NCBI GenBank assembly: GCA_040756995.1
Contig: JBFLYK010000028.1
Location: 26,590-90,589, forward strand
Reading direction: 5' to 3'
Length of the DNA: 64,000 nt
DNA from: BP-133 sp040756995
GTDB lineage: Bacteria > Actinomycetota > Acidimicrobiia > IMCC26256 > BP-133
The notes beneath the pieces were generated by a model that was given only the letters and a program-made list of their open reading frames with translations, did not search any database and was not told where the DNA came from. The position numbers were made by a program, and so were the translations under genes. Shown here one piece after another: positions 16,822-24,513 of this stretch; position 1 is the stretch's first letter; the number at the start of each line of letters is the position of its first letter.

Positions 16822-18685
16822 CGGCACGAACCTCTTCCCTCGTGTAGTCCTCCCCCAGGTACACGGCCCGGACCTCGGCGTCGGCGGCGATCTCGTCGGG
16901 GGTGCCGGCGGCAATGATCTGCCCCCGGCTGAGGACGTAGACGAGGTCGCAGTTCTCCAGCACCGCCTTGACGTAGTGCTCCACCAGCAGCACGGTCAGC
17001 CCGAGGTCGTGCTCCAGCCGGCGGATCAGCGTGAACAGCGCCGCCGCTTCGGTGGCGTCGAGGCCGGCGGCCGGCTCGTCGAGGAGCAGCAGGCGAGGCC
17101 CGCTCATGAGGCTCCGGCCGATCTCGACCCGCCGCTGCGCCCCGAAGTCGAGGTTGCGGACGAGCTCGTCCCAGTCGCCGACGACGTCGAGGAGTTCGGC
17201 CACCGCCCGGGCCACCTCTTGCGCCTGCCGCTCCCCGCGGAGAGCCCGGGGGAGGCCGGCCACGGCCTCCACCACGTTGCCGGGGATCATGAGATAGGCA
17301 CCGGCCAGCAGGTTCTCCCCGACGGTGAGGTCGAGGTTGACCCGGCTGGACTGGAACGTGCGGGAGAGACCGAGGGCGGCCCGGTCCCACGGCGGTTCCT
17401 GGCTGACGTCCTCGCCGAAGAGCAGGACGGTGCCGGCATCGGGCTTGCGGAGCCCGTTCAGCACATCGAACAGCGTCGACTTCCCGGCCCCGTTGGGGCC
17501 GATCAGACCGACGAGCTGGCGGGCCGGGACTGTGAGCGACACGTCGTTCAGCGCCTGCAGGCCGCCGAAGGCGACCGAGATGCCATTGGCCACGAGCACG
17601 TCGCCGACGTCGGCCCGCTGCGGCAGGTACTCCTCGAGCACCTCCAGCGCCCGGGTATAGGCGTCATGCCGGTCGTTCTCGTCGGCCGCCCCCATGTCGC
17701 CCGCTTCCCGCAGGTCGATGGCCTGACGTCGGGCCCGGCTGGTCTTGAAGTTGTGGAGCTGCTCCAGGACGAGCCCGCTCACCCCGGTGGGCCCGACCAG
17801 CGTTCCGGTCAGCAGACCCACGGCGCCGAGCATCAGCGGGGAGATGTGGAAGGCCTCCAGCGCCTGCGGGGTCACGGCGAAGGCCATCGCCACCACCGTG
17901 ACCGCCAGCAGCGAGCGGAAGCCGGCCATGACCGGGATGGCCAGATAGATCAGCGAGAAGATGGCCAGGTAACTGATGTAGCTGGGCGGCGTCGGGTACA
18001 GGGGGGCGGTGACGACGCCGGCCAACCCGGCGAAGAAACCGGCCAGGGCGAAGGCGAAGATCTTGGCCCGCCACGGCGACACGCCCACGGCCGAGGCGGC
18101 CTGGCGGTCGGTTCCGGCCAGCATCAGCCCCCGGCCGAAGCGGGAGGCCCGCAGCCGGGCGAGGAACACCAGCACGAGACCCAGCACGGCGAGGACGAAC
18201 AGGAAGTAGGCCCGGTCGGAGTCGAGGTCGACGCCGAGCAGCGACGGCCGGGGAATGGGGTTCTCGGGGTCCGTCTCGATCAGCGTGATGTTGGAGAAGA
18301 ACGTCTTCTCGATGGTGACCTGCAGCGCCAGGGTCAGGATGATGATGTAGATCCCCGACAGCCGGGCCGTAGCCAGGGAGACGAGCAGCGACATCCCGAC
18401 GGCCACACCGATGCCGAGGCCGGCGGCGGCCAGGTACGGCCAGCCCCAGCCGTCGCCTCCCCGCATGGCGAACCCACACAGGTAGATGGCCGTGGCCGTG
18501 AGGCCGGCCTGGGCCAGGCTCACCTCCCGGGCCCAGCCCGTCAGGACGAGCAGGCCGAGGGTGGAGATGGCCAGCACGAGCCCCGTGGTGACCGTGAAGA
18601 GCCAGTACTGGGGAGCGGTGAACGCCCACAGGCCGACCGCGGCCGCCCCGAGGGCGCCGGCAACCCAGCGTTGCTTGCCGATCAC
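16814..18685 (-). CDS. Fused LivM permease - LivG ATPase
   Basis: A 623-residue fusion of the two Liv proteins normally made separately. Residues 1-310 are a LivM-type permease of about ten helices, with LSGIYIIILTLALQ and the EAA-like GRGLMLAGTDRQAASAVGV loop. A charged linker (about 311-360) leads into a LivG ATPase with Walker A GPNGAGKST (Lys402), Walker B LLLLDEPAAGLD and switch LLVEHYVKAV. It starts at a GTG overlapping the livH stop (GTGA). It works with LivH, LivF and the lipoprotein 19746-21341 to import an unknown small organic molecule. Confidence 0.9.
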   Translation of the reverse strand: MIGKQRWVAGALGAAAVGLWAFTAPQYWLFTVTTGLVLAISTLGLLVLTGWAREVSLAQAGLTATAIYLCGFAMRGGDGWGWPYLAAAGLGIGVAVGMSLLVSLATARLSGIYIIILTLALQVTIEKTFFSNITLIETDPENPIPRPSLLGVDLDSDRAYFLFVLAVLGLVLVFLARLRASRFGRGLMLAGTDRQAASAVGVSPWRAKIFAFALAGFFAGLAGVVTAPLYPTPPSYISYLAIFSLIYLAIPVMAGFRSLLAVTVVAMAFAVTPQALEAFHISPLMLGAVGLLTGTLVGPTGVSGLVLEQLHNFKTSRARRQAIDLREAGDMGAADENDRHDAYTRALEVLEEYLPQRADVGDVLVANGISVAFGGLQALNDVSLTVPARQLVGLIGPNGAGKSTLFDVLNGLRKPDAGTVLLFGEDVSQEPPWDRAALGLSRTFQSSRVNLDLTVGENLLAGAYLMIPGNVVEAVAGLPRALRGERQAQEVARAVAELLDVVGDWDELVRNLDFGAQRRVEIGRSLMSGPRLLLLDEPAAGLDATEAAALFTLIRRLEHDLGLTVLLVEHYVKAVLENCDLVYVLSRGQIIAAGTPDEIAADAEVRAVYLGEDYTREEVRADA

Positions 18686-19641
18686 AGACTCTCGACCTCC
18701 AGCACCTTGATCGGCCGCAGCCGGTTGATGAGCAGGACCAGCCCGAAGAGGGCGGCCATGATGGTGACTTCCTGACTCCCGATGGACATCTGGCCGAAGA
18801 CCCCGGCGGTCAGCAGGGCTTCGCCGACGCCGAGGAGCACGCAGCCCACCAGGGCCAGAGTGAAGCTGGTGAGCCCGCCGAGGACGGAGACCGTCAGGGC
18901 CCGCAGGAACACCGTGAGCAGCTCGGGCACGAGCATGCCCACCGTCGCCGTGACCAGCGCCCCGGCGAAGGCGGCCAGGGCCCCGGCGAAGGCGTAGACA
19001 CCGGCCCCGACCTTGGTGAGCGGAACACCCACGAACCGGGCGGCCTCGACGTCGTCGGCGACGGCCCGGATGTTCACTCCCGTCTGCGTGCGCATCAGCA
19101 CGAAGCCGAGAGCGGCGATGATTCCGACGAGGATCAGCAGCGTGGCGACCTGGTGCCTCGTGATGACGCCACCGAAGATCCGGTGGACCTCGTTGCCGAA
19201 GATGCTCGGGACACGGGTGCTCTGGGGCTCGATCAGCGTCGACGTGATGGCGATCAACCCCAGCAACCAGGCCAGCGAGTAGACGGTGAGGTTGAGCCGG
19301 GGCCAGTTGCCCATCCGCTTCCCGGTCACGGTCAGCCCGTAGGCCAGGCCGATCAGCGTGCCGAGCGCCACCACCAGGATGAGGCCGGGCCACTCGCCCA
19401 TGCGGACCTGGGAGGCGTCGGGGGCGAAGTTGCCGGTCTCCCCCGAGTCGTAGGTCAGCCACCAGTAGAAGTGAGCGGCGAAGACGGCGATGCCGCCGTG
19501 GATGAACCCGATGGTGCGGCTGACCCGGTAGGTCAGCACCAGGGAGACGGCCAACAGGCCGTACAGGCCGGCGGCGGCCACACCCAGCGCCACGGCCGGA
19601 CCGACCAGTTGGGTATGGAATTCCAGAGCAAGCGGGCTCAT
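18682..19641 (-). CDS. livH: LivH-type ABC permease (importer 1)
   Basis: A 319-residue inner-membrane permease of the branched-chain amino acid family, with about eight hydrophobic helices. The start YGLLAVSLVLTYRVSRTIGFIHGG and the loop TGVNIRAVADDVEAARFVGV are hallmark LivH features. The gene lies 104 bp downstream of the binding-protein gene; that gap holds a large hairpin. The GTG of the LivM-LivG fusion overlaps its stop. It forms the membrane channel with the LivM half of the fusion. Confidence 0.9.
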   Translation of the reverse strand: MSPLALEFHTQLVGPAVALGVAAAGLYGLLAVSLVLTYRVSRTIGFIHGGIAVFAAHFYWWLTYDSGETGNFAPDASQVRMGEWPGLILVVALGTLIGLAYGLTVTGKRMGNWPRLNLTVYSLAWLLGLIAITSTLIEPQSTRVPSIFGNEVHRIFGGVITRHQVATLLILVGIIAALGFVLMRTQTGVNIRAVADDVEAARFVGVPLTKVGAGVYAFAGALAAFAGALVTATVGMLVPELLTVFLRALTVSVLGGLTSFTLALVGCVLLGVGEALLTAGVFGQMSIGSQEVTIMAALFGLVLLINRLRPIKVLEVESL

Positions 19642-19693
19642 CGGGTCACCTTCGTGCGCGTGGAGTCAGACACAGACGGGATGCGAGAGGCCG

Positions 19694-19735
19694 GGTGGAT
19701 CCGACCCGCCCAGGGAGGGGCGGGTCGGATCCACC
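19694..19735. terminator. 18-bp stem hairpin between binding protein and livH
   Basis: A perfect inverted repeat: arms at 19694-19711 and 19718-19735 (GGTGGATCCGACCCGCCC and its complement) around a 6-base loop AGGGAG. It starts 10 bp after the stop of the binding-protein gene on the minus strand and has no T tract. It can act as a partial terminator or as a 3' stem that protects the binding-protein mRNA, so that more binding protein than permease is made. Function is inferred from position and stem quality. Confidence 0.75.
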
Positions 19736-19745
19736 ACCGGGCGGG

Positions 19746-21341
19746 CTAGTTGTCCGGCGGAGGAGCGGTGATGACGAACTGACCCGGGTCGGGGATCCAA
19801 CCCCTGGTCTTGCCGTCGTCGCCGGACTGCGTCTCCGTGCTGACGTACTTGTAGACGTACTCCTTGGTGTTGACCGTGTTCTCCCCGTAGCGCTTCCCGG
19901 GTTCCCACATCACGGCCTGACCGAGGCCCGGCCCCGTCTCCCAGCGCTGGCTGTTCATGCACTGCATCAGCGCGGGACGGGTCAGGTTCGGGCCGATCCG
20001 CTTCATGCACTCGATCATGGCCTGCGTCCCGAACCACTGCCCCTGGAGGACGTGGTGCGACAGGCCCTTGTTGTTGGGCACGTACTTCCGCTGCCAGGCG
20101 ATGTGGTCAGGGCCCCACAGCAGGTAGGTCGTGTTGTTCCAGTAGCCCTTCTTGGCCGGGTAGTCGCCGATGATCCCGCCGAGCGGCTCGATCGTCTTGT
20201 GGTTGGCGACCATTCCCATGGGAGGCCAGTAGTCCTGCTGGTGGGCGTCGATCATGAACCGGGCGCCGACGAAGGCGTCGATCGAGTAGTCGAAGATGAA
20301 GTCAGGGTTGGCGGCCCGGGCGGCGATGATGTCGCCCGACATGTCCGGCGTGCCGGAGCGGTAGGTGCGCTTGAAGACCTGCTTGGCGCCGGCCTTGTTC
20401 ATGTGCTTTTCGACGTTGGCGCAGGCGGCCTGGGAGTCGGGGATGTTCAGGCACAGGACGCCGTAGGTCTTCGGCTTCTTGGTGTTGGCGGCCCAGATAG
20501 CCGTGGCCGCTCCCTCCTGGCGCATGTCCATATGGATCGGGAACGAGTACTCGTTCTGCCACTCCACCTGGTAGAGGCTGCAGGGCGAGAAGGCGGGGAT
20601 CTGGTCCCGCTTGAGGTCGGCCTGGTACTGGTCCTCGCTGAGGCTGCACCCGGCACTCATGGCGAAGATCTTGTCCTGCTCGACGAGCTTCTTGTAACAG
20701 GCCCGGGTCCGGGCGGGGTCACCCGGTCCGTCGTCGCAGTCGATGTACGTGAGCTTCCGGCCGTAGATGCCGCCGTTGTCGTTCACGATCTTGAACAGGA
20801 CACGCTGTTCCCGGGTGATCGGCTCCCAGACCTGCTCGGCCAGGCCGAGCCAGCCGTACATCATGATCCCGCCGAACTTGACCTCGTCGGCGGTCACGCC
20901 CCGGTCGGTGGCACCGCCGTTGCCCTCCTTGGGGGCGGGAGCCGGCGTCGGCACCGCGGGGACGGACGACGGGCCGCCGGGGGTGGGAGCCGCCGACGAC
21001 TTGGCCGCCGGTGAGGACGGGCTCCCCGCGGCCGGGGCCTGGCCCGCCGCGGCCGCCGTCTTGGACGCCGCGCCCGTGGCGCCCTTGGCCGACGGCGAAG
21101 CGTGACCGCCGGACGGCGCGGCCGCCGTGGCCGCGGTCGCGTCAGCCGCCGGAGCGGCCGCCTGGTCCGCCGCCGGGGTCTCCGGGGCCGGTTGCGCCGT
21201 CTCCGGAGCCGGTGCGGCCGCCTGGGACTGCTCCGGCGTGGCCGGCCGAGCATTGCTGCTCTTGTCCTTGTCCGAACCGCCGCAGGCCCCCAACAACAAG
21301 GTGGCCGCGGCCGCTAGAGCGACGATCCTCGTACTTCGCAT
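19746..21341 (-). CDS. Liv-type substrate-binding lipoprotein 1 with long flexible linker
   Basis: A 531-residue periplasmic-binding-type lipoprotein (type 1 fold, branched-chain/amide receptor family) feeding importer 1. Signal and lipobox LLLGAC with Cys20; then a low-complexity Ala/Pro/Ser/Thr stretch of about 120 residues (21-142); then the binding domain, beginning VTADEVKFGG and including NDNGGIYGRKLTYIDCDD. ATG 21341 has AAGGAG seven bases upstream. A regulon motif (copy C) lies 160 bp upstream in the leader. Ligand unknown; the regulon context suggests the substrate or acid of the monooxygenase pathway. Confidence 0.9.
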   Translation of the reverse strand: MRSTRIVALAAAATLLLGACGGSDKDKSSNARPATPEQSQAAAPAPETAQPAPETPAADQAAAPAADATAATAAAPSGGHASPSAKGATGAASKTAAAAGQAPAAGSPSSPAAKSSAAPTPGGPSSVPAVPTPAPAPKEGNGGATDRGVTADEVKFGGIMMYGWLGLAEQVWEPITREQRVLFKIVNDNGGIYGRKLTYIDCDDGPGDPARTRACYKKLVEQDKIFAMSAGCSLSEDQYQADLKRDQIPAFSPCSLYQVEWQNEYSFPIHMDMRQEGAATAIWAANTKKPKTYGVLCLNIPDSQAACANVEKHMNKAGAKQVFKRTYRSGTPDMSGDIIAARAANPDFIFDYSIDAFVGARFMIDAHQQDYWPPMGMVANHKTIEPLGGIIGDYPAKKGYWNNTTYLLWGPDHIAWQRKYVPNNKGLSHHVLQGQWFGTQAMIECMKRIGPNLTRPALMQCMNSQRWETGPGLGQAVMWEPGKRYGENTVNTKEYVYKYVSTETQSGDDGKTRGWIPDPGQFVITAPPPDN

Positions 21342-21471
21342 ATGTTCACTCCTTACTGCGGTCTCCGTGGAGGCTGCGTCTCGTCGTGTGTTTGCGAGGG
21401 CTGGCCGCAGCGCCGACCATGGACCAGCAGGGAACGCGGGTATCGCGCTCTCGAGTACCCCCCTCCCTGCA

Positions 21472-21488
21472 CCGAATGTCGCATTCGG
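21472..21488. promoter_or_regulatory. Small perfect hairpin in the leader of binding protein 1
   Basis: CCGAATG and CATTCGG (21472-21478, 21482-21488) form a 7-bp stem with a 3-base loop, between the regulon motif copy C and the gene start at 21341 on the minus strand. It may be an operator half-site pair or an mRNA leader structure. No other evidence. Confidence 0.3.
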
Positions 21489-21500
21489 GCGGGTCCGCCG

Positions 21501-21518
21501 GTACACCCAGGTGGAGAG
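21501..21518 (-). promoter_or_regulatory. Regulon motif copy C, upstream of importer 1
   Basis: Reads CTCTCCACCTGGGTGTAC on the minus strand, facing the binding-protein gene (start 21341) across about 160 bp. It matches copies A, B, D and E. With copy A it shares a further GAAC/GGAA step just before the CTCTCC. The long distance implies either a long leader or a separate promoter nearer the gene. Confidence 0.5.
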
Positions 21519-21545
21519 TTCCAAGTGGGTGGTCTCGGCGGTTGT

Positions 21546-22691
21546 TCAGGGAGCGAACTCGGTGCCGAGGATCCGGCGGGCCACGACGAGCTGGGCGATC
21601 TGGGCCGTGCCGTCGCCGAGCTCCAGGCCGATGATGTCCCGGAGGCGCTGGCCGTGGGCCAGCTCGGAGCTGTACCCGGCGTGACCGCTGGTCAGCAGGG
21701 CCTGGTGGGCGGCCTCGACCGACACCACCGGCGCCCACCACTTCACCATGGCCGCCTCTTCGGCGTGGGCCAGGCCGGCGTCCTTCCGCCACAACGCCTC
21801 GTAGGCCAGCAGGCGGGCGGTGTGCACCTTCGTCTGGCATTCGACCAGGGGGAAGGCCACGCCCTGGTAGGCGCCGATCGGCCGGCCCATCGACCGCCGG
21901 TCGCGGGCCCACTGCCACGCCTCGTCGAGGGAGGCCTGGGCGCAGCCGATGCACATGAGGGCGATCAGCGCCCGGGAGAAGTCGAAGCCCTGCATGACCC
22001 GCACGAAACCTTCGCCCTCCCCGCCCACCAGGGAACCGCCTGGGGCCGGATGGCCGTCGAAGATCAGCGATGCCCGTCCGGCGCTGCGGCCGCCGAGGTC
22101 TTCGAACCCCGTCCGCTGCAGGTACCGGTCGTCGAGCGTGACGTAGAAGGCGCTGACCCCCCGGGCTCCGTCTCCACCCGTCCGGGCGAAGACCAGCGCC
22201 GTGTCGGCGTGGAGCCCGAGGGTGATGGAGGTCTTCTCCCCCACGAGGCGCCAGCCGTCGCCGTCGCGCTCCGCCCGCATCCGGAGGTGGGCGGCGTCCG
22301 AGCCGTGATCCGGTTCGGTGAGCGCCAGGGCGCAGACGGCCTCCCCGGAGGCGATGGGGGGCAGGAAACGGTCCCGCTGGTCGTCGTCGCAGGCGTGGTT
22401 CAGGACGTCGCCGACCAGCGACGCCAGCAGCAGGACGTAGGCGGTGTTGAAGTCGGCGGCGGCGATCTCCTCGTGGGCGATGCCGGTCGTGACGCAGTCG
22501 GCCGCTCCGCCGCCGTAGGCCTCGGGGATCCGCAGCCCCAGCAGCCCCATGGCCGCCAGCTGGTCGACGACCTCCCGGCGGAAGCGGGCCAGGCGGTCGT
22601 CCTCGATGTAGTGGGGGGCCAGCTCGTTGGCGGCGAATTTGCGGAGCTCGGACCGCAACGCCTCCTGTTCGTCGCTGAAGTCGAACCGCAC
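21546..22691 (-). CDS. Acyl-CoA dehydrogenase, possibly alicyclic-acid type
   Basis: A 381-residue FAD acyl-CoA dehydrogenase. It shows the family segments GLRIPEAYGGG, ALTEPDHGSDAAHL, the RRSMGRPIGAYQGV arm and the C-terminal GDGTAQIAQLVVAR. The usual catalytic Glu is absent at both known positions: the C-terminal EGT is DGT, and the helix-G position reads FDFSRAL with Asp. Asp at the active site is reported for some cyclohexanecarboxyl-CoA dehydrogenases, so an alicyclic substrate is possible, but this is tentative. It is the last gene of the kinase / regulator / monooxygenase 2 operon, 6 bp after the SCP2-like gene. Confidence 0.88.
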   Translation of the reverse strand: MRFDFSDEQEALRSELRKFAANELAPHYIEDDRLARFRREVVDQLAAMGLLGLRIPEAYGGGAADCVTTGIAHEEIAAADFNTAYVLLLASLVGDVLNHACDDDQRDRFLPPIASGEAVCALALTEPDHGSDAAHLRMRAERDGDGWRLVGEKTSITLGLHADTALVFARTGGDGARGVSAFYVTLDDRYLQRTGFEDLGGRSAGRASLIFDGHPAPGGSLVGGEGEGFVRVMQGFDFSRALIALMCIGCAQASLDEAWQWARDRRSMGRPIGAYQGVAFPLVECQTKVHTARLLAYEALWRKDAGLAHAEEAAMVKWWAPVVSVEAAHQALLTSGHAGYSSELAHGQRLRDIIGLELGDGTAQIAQLVVARRILGTEFAP

Positions 22692-22697
22692 CGGGCC

Positions 22698-23129
22698 TCA
22701 GCCCTCCTCGTCGGGGCTGGCCACGAAACAGAGGAAGCCGTACAGCGCCGGGAGGTGGCGGACGAGGCCGCGGATGCGCAGCCGGCCGGTGGCCAGCTTC
22801 TTGAGGACCGACCGCCCGTTGTCGTCCCAGACCACCGGGAGACCGCGCCAGCCCACCTTGAACATCGTGAACTGCACGAAGGTGGCGTTGTCGCACTCGA
22901 CGGCCAGGTCGGCCCTGCCCGACCGGCCCCTCTCCACCGTGGCGTCCCCGTTCCGGAACGTCACGCTGGCTGACTGACCCACATCGGTCACATGGGCCGA
23001 CAGCACGAAGTCGAGCCGGTCGAAGATGCGCTTCTTCTCCGGTTCTTCGAGCTTCTCGTCGACCACCCGGGCCAGCAGGCGCGCCACGCCGTTGAGTTCC
23101 CCCACCGTTGTCACCATGCCCGCAGTCAT
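22698..23129 (-). CDS. SCP2-like lipid-binding protein
   Basis: A 143-residue protein with the SCP2 pattern: a strand with VTFRNGDATVERG, then ADLAVECDNATFVQFTMFKVGW and the closing GRLRIRGLVRHLPALYGFL. No signal peptide. It sits 51 bp after the reductase gene and 6 bp before the acyl-CoA dehydrogenase gene. It parallels the SCP2 gene beside the first monooxygenase and suggests that both pathways handle a hydrophobic ligand. Start could be the ATG at 23129 or at 23117; neither has a strong ribosome-binding site. A weak relative of the regulon motif lies at 23149-23167. Confidence 0.65.
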   Translation of the reverse strand: MTAGMVTTVGELNGVARLLARVVDEKLEEPEKKRIFDRLDFVLSAHVTDVGQSASVTFRNGDATVERGRSGRADLAVECDNATFVQFTMFKVGWRGLPVVWDDNGRSVLKKLATGRLRIRGLVRHLPALYGFLCFVASPDEEG

Positions 23130-23180
23130 AACCCGCCGGGCGCGGGCGCCCCACCCCCAGGTGGGTGAGCCGTCGCCGGC

Positions 23181-24206
23181 TCAGGTGGCCACGGAATAGA
23201 ACGGTTCGGAGAACAGGCGCCGCTCAGGCAGGCCTTTGGCGGTCAGCAGCGCTTCGGTGGCGTCGCACAGCGCCACCGAGCCGGCGACGTAGGCGTCGTG
23301 GCCCGAGGCGTCCGGCACGTCCCGGGCGATGCGACGGATGATCGGCCCCAGCCGGAGCAGCGCCGATCGCTGGGTTTCGAGTTCCACGATCACCAGTTCG
23401 AAGCCGGGAAGGTCGGCAGCGATGCCGTCGAGCTCGTCGGCCAGGGGCAGGACAGGGCTCCGGGTGCCGTAGTACAGGCGCACCGGTGGTGCGCCGCCGG
23501 TGGCCCGCAGCTCGCGCAGGATCGCCAGCAGCGGACCGAGGCCGGCTCCGGTGGCAGCCATCAGCACCGGGCGCTCGGCCGGGCGGTGGTAGAGGCGGCC
23601 GAACGGGCCGAGCACGGTGACAGGCTCGGCGGCGGTGATCGTGAGGGCGTCGAGGACCCGGCGGTGAGCGGAGTCGATCAGGAAGGTGAGGTCGCCGGAC
23701 GGGTCGGGCGGGTGGGTCATGGAGTACGAGCGACGTTCACCGGTGCCGGGTAGGCCGATCTCGACGTACTGACCGGCCCGGTAGGAGAGAGCTCCCTCGG
23801 GGCGAAGGCGCAGCTCGAAGAGATCGGCCGACGCCGGGGCGAGCGACACGACCCGGGCCGTCCGTTCCTGCGGCGGGATGAGGACGCAGCCGTCGGGGGC
23901 CGGCTGTTCGCCGAAGGGGGAGATCACCAGCGGGCTGCGGGCGTAGGTGGAGCAGAGCAGGACGCCGCCCTCCTCCAGTTCCCGGTCGGAAAAGGCGTAG
24001 GGGGAGGCGCCGCGGGTCACGACGTCGCCTTCGATCACCAGGTATTTGCAGCTGGTGCACTTCCCGTGCCGGCAGCCGTAGCGGAGGTCGATCCCCTGGC
24101 GGAGGCCGGCGGTGAGCACGTCCTCGTCCTCTTCGACGAGAAACACCCGGTCCCCCGGCAGGAGCCGAACGGGATAGAGACCGACCGCTTCAGCGACCGG
24201 GCCCAT
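23181..24206 (-). CDS. Reductase component of diiron monooxygenase 2
   Basis: A complete 341-residue reductase that passes electrons from NAD(P)H through FAD and [2Fe-2S] to the hydroxylase. The N-terminal ferredoxin domain has CRHGKCTSCKY and a later Cys in LLCSTY. The flavin domain has RSYSMT, and the nucleotide domain begins ATGAGLGPLLAIL and ends YVAGSVALCDA. The start overlaps the coupling-protein gene by 17 bp. The order ferredoxin-FAD-NAD is that of MmoC/DmpP-type reductases. It is the full-length counterpart of the truncated gene at the window start. Confidence 0.92.
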   Translation of the reverse strand: MGPVAEAVGLYPVRLLPGDRVFLVEEDEDVLTAGLRQGIDLRYGCRHGKCTSCKYLVIEGDVVTRGASPYAFSDRELEEGGVLLCSTYARSPLVISPFGEQPAPDGCVLIPPQERTARVVSLAPASADLFELRLRPEGALSYRAGQYVEIGLPGTGERRSYSMTHPPDPSGDLTFLIDSAHRRVLDALTITAAEPVTVLGPFGRLYHRPAERPVLMAATGAGLGPLLAILRELRATGGAPPVRLYYGTRSPVLPLADELDGIAADLPGFELVIVELETQRSALLRLGPIIRRIARDVPDASGHDAYVAGSVALCDATEALLTAKGLPERRLFSEPFYSVAT

Positions 24207-24510
24207 CGGTCTTCCCGTTCGGCGATTCCCCGTTCGGCGCTACGGGGGAGATCACGAGGACCGTGTCGTCGACGTCGATCTGACCGAAGTAGGCCGACAG
24301 CGTGACGAGGAACGACGACATCGCCAGATCCCGGCCGAGGTAGGCGGAGACCTCGCGCAGATCGATGCGGATGTCCCGGGTGGTCATGACCCGGAAGTAG
24401 GTGACATGGTCCTCGACCCGGATGTCCGCCGACTGGTCGAGCAGGTGATTGATGGTGGCATCGGCTTCGTCGCTCTTCATCAGGCAGATGCCCACGTTTC
24501 CGGTCGTCAC
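24190..24510 (-). CDS. MmoB/DmpM-type coupling protein of monooxygenase 2
   Basis: A 106-residue effector protein of the MmoB/DmpM family, slightly shorter than its paralogue at 387-758. Typical features are VGICLMKSDEADATI near the start, TYFRVMTTRDIRIDL in the middle and MSSFLVTLSAYFGQID before a charged tail. It begins at GTG 24510, three bases after the beta-subunit stop, with GGTGG seven bases upstream, and its end overlaps the reductase gene. Confidence 0.88.
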   Translation of the reverse strand: MTTGNVGICLMKSDEADATINHLLDQSADIRVEDHVTYFRVMTTRDIRIDLREVSAYLGRDLAMSSFLVTLSAYFGQIDVDDTVLVISPVAPNGESPNGKTDGPGR

Positions 24511-24513
24511 CGT

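Noticed and set aside
19694..19735. Canonical Rho-independent terminator
   Set aside because: The stem is excellent but no T tract follows on either strand; listed as a hairpin with uncertain effect.
20934..21280. Repetitive DNA or CRISPR-like array in binding protein 1
   Set aside because: The low-complexity pattern is the Ala/Pro/Ser linker of the lipoprotein; there are no regular repeat-spacer units.
23149..23167. Sixth copy of the regulon motif upstream of the SCP2-like gene
   Set aside because: CTCACCCACCTGGGGGTGG keeps the CCACCTGGGG core, but CTCTCC is not preserved and the spacing is shifted by one base; kept only as a weak relative.
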